From Chrysogorgia sp. JL179-B06 (Eukaryota; Cnidaria; Anthozoa; Scleralcyonacea; Chrysogorgiidae), in the NCBI GenBank assembly GCA_035772405.1, contig JAYKKM010000508.1, positions 107,001 to 171,000 of the forward strand: a stretch of 64,000 nt of DNA, in the 5' to 3' direction. The notes beneath the pieces are model-generated. The model was not told the DNA's origin and ran no database searches. It saw only the letters and a list, made by a program, of their open reading frames with translations. The first letter of the stretch is position 1, and every line of letters starts with the position of its first letter. Positions 11,875 to 22,999 of this stretch are shown here, one piece after another. Position numbers and translations under genes: made by a program.

Positions 11875-13359
11875 TCACTTTGCTCGAACGTTGAGTAGTG
11901 GCAACCACTCTTTCATCCATCTCTTCCAGAAATGTGAAATCAATTCTTGCACTCGCCTCCATCGTTGTCTTGGATTGAACTCGACTGAGTCCACAGATTC
12001 AGGGGCACTTTTACCACCAGACTGCCCATGGAGGAAGTGATTTGGCGTGAGAGGTGTTTCGTCTTTTGGATTGGAGGTTTGATAAGTAAGTGGACGGGAG
12101 TTCAATAAAGCTTCTGCTCCGAGAAACACCGTCATCAACTCTTTGTCGTTTACATCTGCGTTGCTAAGAATGGTATAGATTGATTTCTTTGCGGCTTTAA
12201 TCATAACATCGTGGACTCCACCAAAGTGCGGCGCCAATGGTGGATTAAATTGCCATTTGATCCCTTGATCGACAGTCTGCCCTTGGATTTTGGTTTTGTC
12301 GAGTTGATCTACCAATTCCCGTAGTTCCCGAGCTGCACCAACAAAATTCGTACCACAATCACTGATAATTTCTTGTGGATATCCCCTGCGGCTCGTCATT
12401 CTGGTTAGGCACCTCATAAAACTGTCCGTGTTCAAGCCATAGGCCATCTCCAGGTGCACTGCTCGGCTGAGCAAACACGTAAATAGGCATAACCAACGCT
12501 TCTCTCTTTGTTTTCCTCTTCCTTGCACGGTGATAAAGGGACCACCAAAATCTACCGAAATTCGAGCAAATGCTTTCAGAGGCAAACGAAACCGCGTCAT
12601 CGGCAACGGAGCCATTACTTGTGAGGCAGCTTTTGCTCGTCTTCTCTTGCATTTGTTGCATTGATTTTCCCATTCGCGAATTTCTTCTCGGGCGGCAACA
12701 ATCCAGAATTTCGTTGACACGTTTCCAAGCGTATGATTAGTTCCTGTAATGTGCTTACCGATTTCGTGGTAGTGCTTTACGACTATTAGCTTGGTTATCC
12801 AACTTCCTCTTGGCAGAATAATTGGAAATCTGACGTCGTAAGGTAAAAATTCCGCGTAACTCAGCCGACCGTCACATCGTAGCAGTCCATCGTCATCGAT
12901 CTTCGGCATCAGCTTCAAGAGTCGACTTTTTTGTGGAAGTGATTTGCTTTCACGAATTGCTACAAACTCTTCAGTGAATGCTTTTCCTTGAGAATCTCGA
13001 ATACAACTTCGCTGGGCTTCTTCCACTTCGTCAGGCGTTAGTGAACCGACTTGCCGATTTTCACTATGGCTTCGAGAGTTGTTCACGAATCTTAGAACCC
13101 AGGCAAGAACGTGGGTTAGCTGCGTCCAATTTGACCACTTCGTTGGTTCACGTTTCCAGGTGTCGCTACTGCACCGTACTTTCGATGGCCGTGGTGATTG
13201 AGATGAAATGTAGGTTTTCTTCACTTCGGTAGGAACGTCGTTTCCCTTTTTAATTATACTTCGTGGCCATTCCAACTCTTTCATCTTTAGAAATTTCGGA
13301 CTATACCACCACAATTCACTCTTGCTCAATTCTCGGGCTCCAACTCCTCGGGAACACAT
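11875..13359 (-). pseudogene. BEL/Pao integrase region
   Basis: About 494 codons. An H2C2-type zinc-binding motif lies near residues 195-240 (HYHEIGKH, later CNKCKRRR). The DDE integrase core follows: first Asp in SVDFGGPF, second in ISDCGTNF. At the position of the third acidic residue the protein has GGVHDVMIKAAKK; the family usually has Glu after the His, so the Asp here may impair catalysis. The tail (WRRVQELISHFWKRWMKEWL) matches the DUF5641-type end of Pao integrases. The frame has no ATG-based logic of its own; it is the C-terminal part of a polyprotein and overlaps the upstream frame by about 34 nt, in a different frame. Confidence 0.85.
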
Positions 13360-14252
13360 GTCTGCAGGGTTTTCTTTAGTATCAATGTGCTGCCATGACT
13401 TTGAATCACTCCAATTCTATTAGCTACGAATGGACGGAACTGTCTTCCTTTTCCACGAATCCAATAGAGGACGTTCATACTATCACTCCAAAATCTTGCT
13501 TGCGACACTGACATACCCAACGAGGTTGCAATAGACGTTATTAGGTGAAGTCCTAATACAGCCGCCATCAGCTCGAGACGAGGGATACTCATTGGTGCAA
13601 GAGGAGATACTCGCGTTTTTGAAGCAATGATGACCACGCGAACAGTTCCATGTTCGAGGTCAGTTCGAAAATAACTAACTGCTCCATAAGCGTCATTCGA
13701 GGCGTCAACAAAGGTAAGAAGCATCACTGACTTCACATTAGGTGAATTCTGCAGGCATCGAGGTATTGTTATGGTTTGGATTACGACGAGCTCTTCGAAC
13801 CATTCATTTACACGATTATTAACATCTGCATCAATTGAACCGTCCCAATCTAATCCCTTGGACCATGACTCTTGGAGAAGAATCTTCGCACGAACGATGA
13901 AGGGAGAAAGGAATCCCAACGGATCAAAGATTGTCGATAACTTGCTCAAGATTGTTCTCTTTGTCAAAGGTGTTTCCACTGGTCGATTTACAACTTGGAA
14001 GGAAAAGACATCTTCTGACGCCAGCCACAGGACACCCAATGTCTTGGTCACCGGAAGACTGTGTCGGTCCAGGTCGATTTCAGCGGCGCGATGTTCTTTC
14101 GGAATAACTGCAAGCACGGCTGGAGAATTCGACAACCACTTTCGAGGTTCCATTCCTGCTTTTCCCCAAAGGTCGATTAGTTGTCGATGCAATTCGATCG
14201 CAATTTCGTTGGTCTTAACTGAGTCCAACGAGTCGTCCATGTAGGTGGATTA
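13326..14252 (-). pseudogene. BEL/Pao reverse transcriptase C-terminal part and RNase H
   Basis: Begins just after an in-frame TAA at 14250-14252 that precedes the reverse transcriptase active-site box YMDDS. It continues with the thumb region (RKWLSNSP), the Pao signature STIFDPLGFLSPF, and an RNase H-like domain (FVDASNDAYGAV, then PRLELMAAVLG and WSDSMNVLYWI). The stop immediately upstream of the catalytic YMDD shows that the polyprotein is broken here. Confidence 0.85.
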
Positions 14253-14477
14253 TTTAGTAGTCGCGGCGGCAAGTGGAAACTCCTTCTTGTAGATCTCTGC
14301 GTTTTCTTGTGATACAAACTGGGCACGAAATGGAGCGGATGCATCGCCGAAGACAATTCTCTCGAACTCGTATACGTCTGGTTCACGTTCTGGCTCTAAG
14401 TTTCTCCACAGGAATCGGAAATATGAACATCCTGAACCGGAATTCGGATCTGCAAATACATTTATTTTATATGACAT
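14253..14477 (-). pseudogene. BEL/Pao reverse transcriptase palm fragment
   Basis: A short frame with YFRFLWRNLEP and ERIVFGDASAPF, the palm segment between the first catalytic Asp and the YMDD box. It is shifted by one frame from the upstream ORF, which ends at 14462. In that upstream ORF the usual CDIK box reads CHIK, so the first catalytic Asp is also lost. Confidence 0.75.
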
Positions 14478-15997
14478 ACTACGACCACTTGATAACGGCG
14501 AAAACGCATAAGGACATTGAACAAACTGTTCTGCAGTTTGGGACCAGGTAGAATCTCATCGTTTAGAGAAGTTCCTCGATATTTAGCACTCGCGTCGAAG
14601 ACGATCGGTGTTTTTGTTGTCGCCTTATTTTGACGGATTACTGGAAAGATCGGAAGGTACCACACCTTTCCACCAGGCTTCGTTGCTTTCGATTGATCCA
14701 CTTTACGGATGTATCCTTTCTGCTCGTAGGCTTGAATAGTTGTTACGTAGGCTTCTCCAATAGCCTTCTGTCGCAACAATTTTTCTCTGTATTCTCTAAC
14801 CGCCATTTCATAGTTGTTTTCTAACGTAGGATGATCTTTCAGCCACGGTACAGCCACTTGATATCGTTCACCATCGTTCTCTAGTGATCGTCGAACTTTA
14901 TTTGATGCGAGCTTCTCTTCATTTGTCATAACTTTCGTTTGCGGTATCGTTCCCATGGAATCCACTTCCCAGAATCGCTTCAATGAATGATTAATCTCGT
15001 CGAATATTTTTGGTCTTGTGAAGAAAGTGAAGGCCAAATTCGTTCTAGGAATTGAACAACTGTCTTTCTTGTTCAAACGACCAATACAGGACCACCCCAA
15101 CGGTCCAAGTCGTGCCATTGGTTCACCAGGCTGACCTTTAACATCACAGCGGGAATAATGTAGGTCGATATGGTCTTGCCCAATCAGCACGTCAACTACC
15201 GAATCCGTCGCGGCTTCGGGAAAATTGCACACTTGTAAATGAGACCAGCGGGCTTGATGGTTTCTCCAATCTACTATTCGATACTTTCCGGTAATCTGGT
15301 GTGGACAAGTGAAGGCACTAAATGGAACTTTCACACCACCGTCACAACTTTCCAATATCACCTCAACTGGCATTGAATCGAACGTCTCAACGCTATCATT
15401 TAAAACTTGAACAGTCACTGGTTCATATGGAACCGATAAACCAAGAACGCCAGAAACTTCCTCGTTCATGTAGGATGCACTACTTGCGTCATCGAGAACG
15501 GCGTTGACTTTCAGTTTCTTGCCATTTGCTTTGATCCAAACAGACACTGTTCGAAAGGATAACGATTCTTCGGACATTTCTGCTGATGCTAAAGTTGTCG
15601 TATAAGAGAACTGATCCGATACTGCGTCGTGATCTGATTTATGTTCACCTACGGTTGTGGAATCTGGCACAACTTTGAGCGATCGTTCGACGGCCTTCGT
15701 ACTGGCTTCCTTTCGGTCGTTCTTGTTTAACTTCAAATTGAACGGTCTGTGAAGTAGCTTGTGGTGAGTATTCTTACAGCCATCAATCCCACATTCTTTC
15801 GAACTATAGCAATCTTTGCCATGATGATTACCAGAGAGGCAACGAAAACATAATTGTTTATCTTTGGCCAATTTCCATCGCTGATCCACACTCCAATCTT
15901 TCGTAAATTTGAAGCAATCCCACACGCGATGACCGATCTTTTCACAACAAACACAGGCACGGCGATTCTCGAATCGACTTCTTTCGTTTCCCTGCAT
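14462..15997 (-). pseudogene. BEL/Pao zinc knuckles, aspartic protease and reverse transcriptase N-terminus
   Basis: About 511 codons. The N-terminus has cysteine/histidine clusters (CVCCEKIGHRVWDC; CFRCLSGNHHGKDC; CGIDGCKNTHH), the zinc knuckles at the gag-pol junction of Pao elements. Residues about 165-280 form the retroviral-type protease domain (VNAVLDDASSASYMNEE; the usual DTGS-like triad reads DDAS). Then comes the reverse transcriptase N-terminus (GKVWYLPIFPVIRQNK and VFDASAKYRGTSLND). The frame ends at a stop inside the reverse transcriptase. No gag frame precedes it. Confidence 0.85.
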
Positions 15998-16098
15998 CGT
16001 GGCGTAACTGCGTTGTGTCTTCTTTTCGTAAGGCCTCCTCTGGTTGAACGATGCTAGGCCTTCTCTGCTTTCCTGGGCACGAACACAGTAGTATAGAA

Positions 16099-16180
16099 AG
16101 TGGGGCTACCAGCACACTTTTCCATTTTTTCATGCTTCGCAATCAAAATTGAAAAGTTTGCTGTTAGCCCCACTTTCGAG
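16099..16180. repeat. Hairpin-forming inverted repeat, about 30-bp arms
   Basis: AAAGTGGGGCTACCAGCACA (about 16099) is mirrored by a TGCTGTTAGCCCCACTTT block (about 16160-16177). It lies just upstream of the BEL/Pao pol frames and may be a separate small insertion. Confidence 0.55.
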
Positions 16181-16346
16181 ACTACTAAAACGAGACGAAG
16201 TGAGTTAGACTCAAAAATCATCACACACGTTTCCCAAAATATTTTTTCAAGTATTAGTGCGTAGAGACCGCAACTCTCTTTTACGACTGGTCATCCTTTT
16301 CCCGAGTACAGTACGTTTAAACCTCTCGTCTAGTTTCTTCCGCTCT

Positions 16347-16790
16347 ACACTGTAAAAACGAAATGGTTATTTCAAGGAAAAAAAAATGGTTGAAATGTGG
16401 ATCTGAGACAAACAGTTGTAAATGGTTATAACAACCAATTAATAAATGGTCGCCTGTAACCACATTTAAATGGTTACATTTACCATTTGCTAATGGTTGA
16501 AACTAACATTGTGAATTGTTGTAACGACCAATTTCCAATAGTAGATTTAACCATTTTATTTTAGTAGAAATGATCAATTATAATGCGTGTATATGACCAA
16601 TTAGATTTGGTCATTCGAAGTTGTAACCAATTAACAATAGTAGTTTAACCTATTTAGAATAGTACCCAGAGTGGATCTGAGGTAATCAATTCTAAATGGT
16701 TAAAGTGTGTTATTTTAACAATTTTTTATTGGTTGTAGAAATGGTAGTATTAACCATTACACAAATGGTTAACATTTAATGCACAAATCT
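16347..16790. repeat. Palindromic array beginning ACACTGTAAAAA
   Basis: Starts sharply with ACACTGTAAAAACG at 16347 and continues as AATGGTTA/TAACCA blocks until about 16790. It mirrors the array ending at 11441, so the BEL/Pao remnant is enclosed by two arrays whose ACACTGT ends point inward. Confidence 0.75.
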
Positions 16791-17066
16791 TATCCATCTT
16801 ATGAAATATACCAAAAAAAAACAACACAAATTTGATGAAAAAATTTAATCTAAATGCTTCCTGTTTTACAAATGTTTACAAAATTCTTAACAGCAAAAAG
16901 TGCTATATAAAGGGCTTATTACATGGATAGTCTCAGCCTGGCCGGGCTAAAATCTCAGCCCGGTAAGCTGGACTGAAATTTCATCCCGGCTCACAGACAA
17001 ATTGCTTAGTAGTTAAACAGAGAATGGCTTAAAAATTGGACCATTGCCCTCATTGGCCAAACAAAG
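16791..17066. other. 3' flank of gene B
   Basis: AT-rich, with a small CAGCCTGGC/GCCCGG palindromic patch at about 16932-16990. No gene is seen. Confidence 0.4.
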
Positions 17067-17150
17067 TTACTGAACATTTAAAATGGTTCCAGTCAAAATC
17101 AGTCGTGGAGCTTTTGTCTCATGGGTTGATGTCTGTACATCATCTTCATC
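17067..17150 (-). CDS. Exon 3 of host gene B
   Basis: An 84-nt terminal exon: acceptor ATTACAG/GATGAAG at 17151-17152, stop TAA at 17067-17069. It encodes DEDDVQTSTHETKAPRLILT and a short tail. Its phase (0) fits exon 17334-17434, which ends on a full codon. The PRLILTG segment parallels PKLISTG in gene A. Confidence 0.5.
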   Translation of the reverse strand, partial: DEDDVQTSTHETKAPRLILTGTILNVQ

Positions 17151-17333
17151 CTGTAATTATACATGAAATTATGTTACACTATTTTATTATATTATACTAT
17201 CATATTAGGTAATTATACTACCATTATAAAATAAACTAAGAAATGGCAGTTACTGTATTTACAATGTTCCATTCAGGAACATATTGTGCCTTTAAATGGA
17301 AATTGAAAAAGTGGAAATGAATTGCAAACTTAC

Positions 17334-17434
17334 AAGAATGATTTTCCAAAACATCTCCCCAGGGATAAAGTCAGTTGACTTCTTCTCACCAAGCAGGTGT
17401 GGTAGGGCAGCCATAATACAGCGATTGTCCACTT
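17334..17434 (-). CDS. Exon 2 of host gene B
   Basis: A 101-nt exon with acceptor TTCTTCAG/AAGTGG and donor ATTCTT/GTAAGT. Its two leading bases complete the codon left by exon 1 (20413-20506). It encodes CIMAALPHLLGEKK followed by PGEMFWKII, which matches the GEK...GExFW pattern of gene A. Confidence 0.5.
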
Positions 17435-17859
17435 CTGAAGAATAAAATTGGATTTTTTGCATGTCAATTTTATAATTAAATTATTATTAAGCTAAACATT
17501 GCTATTATGGTGATATCAGTGCAAAGTACATACAGAAACTGAATGTGCAAATTAAACAATGGCACTGGAAACAGATAATGTTAATGATTTTAAGAACACA
17601 CGATGCTTTATGTGTATGAAGTGTTAGTGACAACCTAGCCATTAGGGATGTGCCAGGGCAAAATCTAGATGTTTGACACTATCTGGTAAAATTTTGTGGT
17701 CCAGATATTGAACACTGGGAATAACTTACAGTGTGCTAAAAGTAAATCATAAGATATAGCTATGGTAAAGACTGATAATAAAGACTAAAGAGATGGTACA
17801 GAATAGAGATAAAACTCCATTACTCGTGATTTTTAATAGTCTACTAGTTAGTTTCTATG

Positions 17860-18047
17860 TAATCGCAGTGCAAAAACTTGTTATCACAGTGCAAAAATCT
17901 GTTATTACAGTGCAAAAAACTTGTTATCACAGTGCAAAAATATGTTATCACAGTGCAAAAACTTGTTATCACAGTGCAAAAATCTGTTATCACAGTGCAA
18001 AAACTTGTTATCACAGTGAAAAAATCTGTTATCACAGTGCAAAAACA
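17860..18047. repeat. Tandem repeat, about 20-bp unit (TTGTTATCACAGTGCAAAAA)
   Basis: Around nine near-identical copies of a 20-21 bp unit. The open frames on both strands (YHSAKTC and TVITSF patterns) are by-products of the repeat. It lies in the long intron of gene B. Confidence 0.9.
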
Positions 18048-18892
18048 TCATCATTGATGTTTACGTCAAGTGAAAACTTGTCATTTTGTGCTGTACAGAC
18101 AAGCAAGTTTAAATTTAAGTTTGAATTAATATTGTCTCAAACATTTTCCTGTAGTATATTATTAATAAGTAATAGTATGATTTTTCGTGCAATTTGAAAA
18201 AAAAGCACACTCGTGAGTTTTTCAAAGACCCCAAATAGCACTTGTCCTTCTGACTCGTGCTATTTTGAGATATTTGAAAAACTAACTTGTGCATATTTGT
18301 TTCCAAATTGCACTCAAAATCATACTATTACTGTACCTATACAAAACCAGTAGAGTGCTACATATTAAAATAATAATGCATTATGATAATGGTCAACAGA
18401 AAGTAATCATGTGAGAGTGATAAACAAGAAATTTCACCCACTCAACTCTTTCATCTTATTAGATAATTTATGATGGCTGTAAAAAAGAGCATGGGAAACC
18501 TCTTTGTTTACCATTCTCACATTCCTTTCTGTTAGTGACAAACATTATACTGGTTTTGGTAGTATCACTTACCCCATTCCCTTTCTTTTCTTGAAGAGGG
18601 GTAGAGACACTTTTACCCCATTACAGTCAAATGTCTTAAAATAAATTCAAATAAAGAACTTATCAATGAAATTGCTGGTTAAATAGTAAAAAATTGCTGG
18701 TTAAATAGTAGAGTATATAATGTTGATTTGGGTTAAGGCCCATACCACTAAACAAGAGATTAGCGATTAATTTGAGTGACAAAATTCCCCTTAACCTCAA
18801 AACAACTTAGACCCTAACCCCCTGCCTAATGAGTTTTCTAACCCTAACCCAGTTAATATGACTGCTGACCAACAAGAGACCACTGGTGGGCA
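18048..18892. other. Intronic DNA with scattered CCCTAACCC
   Basis: No coding frame. Includes a 26-bp direct repeat (ATTGCTGGTTAAATAGTA, about 18672-18710) and CCCTAACCC patches near 18812 and 18840 that look telomere-like but are isolated. Confidence 0.4.
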
Positions 18893-19096
18893 CTACACAG
18901 CGAAAAATCGCACAAGTTGTTGCAATGTTGTTGGCTGAACAATACTGTAACAAGGCGGCTATCATGCTGTGAACAACATTGTTGAACGAACAATGTTGCT
19001 CATCATTGTTCCAACAACATTGTTCACAGGGTGCAGCACAACATTGTTCACACCTGTTGACAACTTTCAACAGCTTGTGCATTTTTACGCGTGTAG
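18893..19096. mobile_element. MITE, about 204 bp, with CTACAC TIRs
   Basis: The left end CTACACAGCGAAAAATCGCA and the reverse complement of the right end, CTACACGCGTAAAAATGCAC, agree over about 29 bp. Both continue into CAAG(T/C)TGTTG. The interior is built of AACAATGTTG palindromes. The frame at 18807-19082 is translated repeat and not a gene. Confidence 0.75.
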
Positions 19097-19104
19097 AACA
19101 ACCA

Positions 19105-19640
19105 CTGAGACCAATTAACCGTGAGGGAACTGGGACTTAAGCCCTAACACAGCCCTAATCCTAACCATACATTAGGGTTACCTAAACCATACGCATGTCA
19201 TGTAGGGTTATGATTCAACCCGGTCTCTTCCTTAAATTAACTATTATCCTTAATTTACAAATCGCTCTGAATTAAGGATAATGGTTGTTAATCCAATGCA
19301 AGAACCCAACCCCAACACAACAAAGATCCTAACCCTAACCCCCTGCCTAATGGGTTTTCTAACTAATCCCCCGTCAACATTTTCTCCATCCCTAGCCCGC
19401 GACGCATCCACTCCCCTACTTGGCTAGCTAAACTTATAAACAAGTGAGAGATACTAAGCTTGTGGGATAGTAATTGACTAACACACGCATGTGCGACTTT
19501 CACGATCGCCTCTAAATTAACCATTATCCTTAATTTAGAGCGATCGTGTTGTAGGATTATGTTAGGGACTGAATAATAAGCATATTTATTTTCTAGTCCC
19601 AGTTCCCTCGCAGTTAATTGGACCACTGCCCTATATATAA
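19105..19640. repeat. Degenerate inverted repeat around AATTAACCGTGAGGGAACTGG
   Basis: An AACTGGGACT-containing segment near 19125-19140 reappears inverted near 19600-19625. ATTATCCTTAATTTA blocks occur at about 19244, 19275 and 19520. Probably an old MITE in the gene B intron. Confidence 0.45.
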
Positions 19641-20412
19641 CCTCAATATAATATATATATAATATTAGTCCAATTATATATAGATCAGTGCCCATGACAC
19701 AGTAAAAGGCACTAAAATACGTTGACACGATTATTTGACATCACAACCAATCAGCAGGCTTCTTCGCTCGAATCATATGACACTATGTCCTACCAGTCTT
19801 TTGGTGTCGTTTAGGCGCGAAATACGAATGGAAAACGTTCAACGCTAGCTTTAATAGCAACAACTATAAACTCAAAGTTATATCGCAACCTTTGCTTAGT
19901 TAGCGGCATATATCTCAAAACTTCTAAATGATGAATACTTACCAAGCCAGTGACTTTGCTCCATACAGAAATGCATTTTTTCCGTAGCTTTAGTAGAATC
20001 GGGTCATTGTTGTGAGGACAATGAGGTCACTCATCTCGAGGCCAAAAGTCTTCCCCGTCAACTTGGTTTTCTATAAGCAGTTTAAGGTCGCTCGTAAAGT
20101 GTATCTCACTATTGTCGTAAATCAAAGGATACTTTATAATAACATATATATAATAATTGATACATTCTTGTCGAAATGGCCATATTTGACAATAATTTGA
20201 GGCCGAACGAGTTGTTTATCGATTCGAGTCACGCTAGTTAAATTGTTCGGAATATTTTCTGCCGTTTATTCCGTAAAACCATTCAAGGAATAAAATAATC
20301 GTGAACGCGAAAGAAACGAACATTTATAGTTAAACACTTAAATGCAATGTTCTGTGCTAGTGGATTATATACTTGGACAAACGCAACGCGGTATGTGACT
20401 ATTATATCTTAC

Positions 20413-20506
20413 CTTTGAATGCGTCCATCAGTGCGCCCAGGTTTGACTGCTCGAGGAGTTCTAAAAGGTCTTCTGATGTTGATGCTTCGTGTATCGTTAA
20501 GGCCAT
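20413..20506 (-). CDS. Exon 1 of host gene B (predicted 92-aa protein)
   Basis: ATG at 20504-20506 opens 31 codons plus one base before donor AAAG/GTAAGA (20411-20412). It encodes MALTIHEASTSEDLLELLEQ, then NLGALMDAFK, an acidic helical start that vaguely recalls a death-fold or SAM-like helix. The three exons total 279 nt, exactly 92 codons plus a stop, and all junctions are in phase, which is good evidence for a real short gene. Additional exons inside the 2.98-kb intron cannot be excluded. The function is unknown. Confidence 0.5.
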
Positions 20507-20646
20507 CTCAAACAATAATTATCGCAAATAATTATAATAACAATAACGCGGTGTTATTAAATCCACTGTTTGAACGAAAGAAGGAGGCCAGATGAATGCC
20601 AACGGGTCAAGTCACTAAAGTGGCAGATGAGGCCAACTCCTGTCAT

Positions 20647-21222
20647 CAGGGTTGCCAGCAGATCTGAGCCCGAAGTGGCCAAATTCAAGATTAAAAGAAG
20701 CCAAAAAGGGCCAAACTCAAACCCAATCTCCTACCCAGAGGATCGCGCCCAAGCGAAGCTGAATACGTAATTTTTAAGCGCAATGGCACTATGGAGTAAT
20801 ACATATTGAAACGTTTTAAAAGTTGAAAGTGAAACTTTGAAGTTCGAATCGAAATTTTCGTCTTTCTCGAACGGAAAAATCCTTTATATATCTCAGCGGA
20901 TCAAAATTCTTGATATGTGATTGGTTGAAAAATAATCGGACCTCTGCGAAGACAGGTAGCAAGAATCTGAATTCTGATTGGTTTATATTGATCCGACCAA
21001 CGGCGAAGCTTTTCATTCAATATTAATGGTGCGGTGCATTGTCATAGAGTTCAGACTGGGAAATTGTCCATAGTTACTCGAATTTACTCCATACTTTTGA
21101 AAAAAGCCAAAAATAAGCCAAAAAATAGGAATAGGCCAAATAGAATTTTTGGAAGCCAAACCACAATAAAAGAAGCCAAAATCGAGAAATTTGGCCTAAA
21201 AAAGGCCAAATTGGCAACCCTG
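20647..21222. mobile_element. hAT-type MITE, 576 bp, with 8-bp target duplication
   Basis: Starts CAGGGTTGCCA and ends TTGGCAACCCTG. The 8-bp sequence CCTGTCAT lies directly on both sides (20639-20646 and 21223-21230). An 8-bp duplication and CAGGG termini are typical of hAT transposons. Subterminal GGCCAAA repeats are present on both sides. No transposase is encoded, so it would depend on an hAT transposase elsewhere. Confidence 0.88.
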
Positions 21223-21230
21223 CCTGTCAT

Positions 21231-22290
21231 GCGGGGCAGGCAAATAAACCAATCAGCGACGGCGAAAATGGTAGCCCGCCCCCCAGTGCCGCCCCCTGCC
21301 GCTGACCACCCACGACTGTTGTGCCAGTTGCGAGAATAATAATAGATCCACGATAGATCTGACATTCCGATTTAGTTTAAAACCGTCGAAGGCTTTCCGC
21401 TGGAGAACATCATTTACTGATTGGGAAGACGTTTGATTGGGATTACAGGCTTATAGCGCTGAGCTATTCGTCCCGAAGTTCGCAAAGATTGGTAAGCATT
21501 TTGCTCTCAGGTATAGCGTTTCCTTTGTTTCTTCCTGCCCTTTCGGGATTTACTATAAAAGCCAAGGACCCCGAGCTATTGCAAATGATTTCAGTTGTTT
21601 ATTAATAATCACGCGCGAATTTGGCTAAGTTCGGCATCTTCCACAAACTTTGAAGTTCATACCTTTTTAATTTATTGGACTAGTATTTATTGGACTATAT
21701 TACAAAAAATAATACAAAACACAACTGCAGCTTTTGTATTAAGTTTATTCAGGGTTTTCCCCAGTTGACCTTTATTTTTGAGACTCATTTAATATGCATT
21801 GCATATCTGACTTCGCCATTTTAGCCAAATAAACTGTACATGTGATGTCATTAATATGGCCTTTGGTGGTGGGGATTTGATATTTTATTGCATTTCATTT
21901 ATGCTAACATTAGAGTAATAAGCCAGGCCTAGAGATAAGTAATGCATTAATAATACATTACTATCCGATTCCAAATCTTGATTTTATCTGTTGAATGCCT
22001 GGACATTCCACTTAATATCCGCATCCTCCCTATTGAGGGGTTGCTTCACAATCTTTGGATAAAAAAATTCTTTGTCCCCTCTAGGATAGATTTTAACCTA
22101 GTCTCCCCTAGGATACAGGTATCTTCATTTACCCCTTGGATATTGTTAAAACACTAAAATATGGGCCGATTTTGGTCTTGAACAAGAACATTCTTAACAC
22201 TAGTTAATTTTTACTTCAATTTAATTCATTCTGGGACTGCAATAATTGGCAGCCACCCTGCCACTTTTACTATGTGTATGAATTGTATAA
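21231..22290. other. Host DNA, no gene seen
   Basis: Includes a GC-rich patch at 21268-21320, possibly a promoter-type region, and otherwise AT-rich DNA. Short frames here lack recognisable domains. Confidence 0.4.
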
Positions 22291-22428
<138 letters not shown>

Positions 22429-22667
22429 GTGTAGGTTTTGGTCTACGAAATGCAAAGAGTGCTCAACAACATATAGTTAGAGCAAGACAAGACATCACTT
22501 TATATATATATATATATATATACCTGTATATATATATATATATATAGAACATGTACAGTAGTTTAATCGAGTGAAATGCCAAATATTACTTGTAATATAC
22601 CCAGAATCTTATCCCGGCATTACCACCACTATATATACAGAACTTGTGACTAGGCTCTCGGCAACGG

Positions 22668-22745
22668 CATCCGTAGCTCAGTGGTCAGAGCACTGCACTA
22701 GCATCATAATGTCGCGGGTTCAATTCCAGCCAGAATGCATTGAAG
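22668..22745 (+). mobile_element. tRNA-derived SINE head
   Basis: TAGCTCAGTGGTCAGAGCA fits an A box and GGGTTCAATTCC fits a B box, about 40 bp apart. The outer segments GCATCCG and GAATGC can partly pair. There is no clean anticodon stem and one T-stem mismatch, and it runs straight into a non-tRNA body. I therefore read it as a tRNA-derived SINE and not a tRNA gene. The body continues to the Penelope-like tail at 22862. Confidence 0.55.
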
Positions 22746-22849
22746 TTGCATTTTTCGCAGCTGGTCCCGGTTTGGTCTTAAAATGTATATATTCCAACAC
22801 TCGAAATTTCCCTTCACCATAAATCCTGAGAATATATATATACATGTAC

Positions 22850-22905
22850 TGATGAAGGGCTCTGATGAAGGGCTCCGCTCGAAACGTCAGTATCTCGTCA
22901 CTAAA
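22850..22905 (+). ncRNA. Hammerhead-type ribozyme motif in a Penelope-like tail
   Basis: CTGATGA (22862-22868) is followed by a 12-nt segment in which GGGC and GCTC can pair as stem II, then GAAAC (22881-22885) and GTC (22886-22888). The order CTGATGA, stem II, GAAA, GTC is the conserved hammerhead core. Such minimal hammerheads are known in Penelope-like elements and animal retrozymes. A partial duplicate (CTGATGAAGGGCT) lies just upstream at 22849. Stems I and III would be short, so self-cleavage of this copy is uncertain. Confidence 0.55.
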
Positions 22906-22999
22906 TTATTGGCAAAATATATATATAATAAATAAAATAAATACCTTTTCACTTTGCTATATATTCAAAACACTGTCTACGCAGCACTCTACTTTTATA

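Larger units (their letters stand above)
11442..16346 (-). mobile_element. Decayed BEL/Pao retrotransposon
   Basis: Minus-strand pol with the BEL/Pao order: zinc knuckles, aspartic protease, reverse transcriptase, RNase H, zinc-binding integrase, C-terminal DUF5641-like tail. Downstream of pol (lower coordinates), a purine-rich tract (AGGAGGGGAGAA, minus strand, about 11618-11630) is followed by TGTTTAGAAGG, which looks like a polypurine tract and the start of a 3' LTR. That LTR would run to the array end at 11441. No matching 5' LTR and no gag are seen before 16346, where another ACACTGT array begins. The copy is therefore 5'-truncated and also carries stops and a frameshift. Confidence 0.8.

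Noticed and set aside
17793..18197. 134-codon frame with repeated YHSAKTC
   Set aside because: It is a 20-21 bp tandem repeat read in frame, with the mirror frame open on the other strand too.
18807..19082. 91-codon frame with many Cys and Asn
   Set aside because: It lies within a MITE made of AACAATGTTG palindromes.
18800..19350. Telomeric repeats (CCCTAACCC patches)
   Set aside because: Only two or three units at a time, scattered in an intron-like region with no array.
22668..22745. A tRNA gene
   Set aside because: A and B boxes are present, but the anticodon stem does not form, the T stem has a mismatch and the sequence runs into a SINE body.
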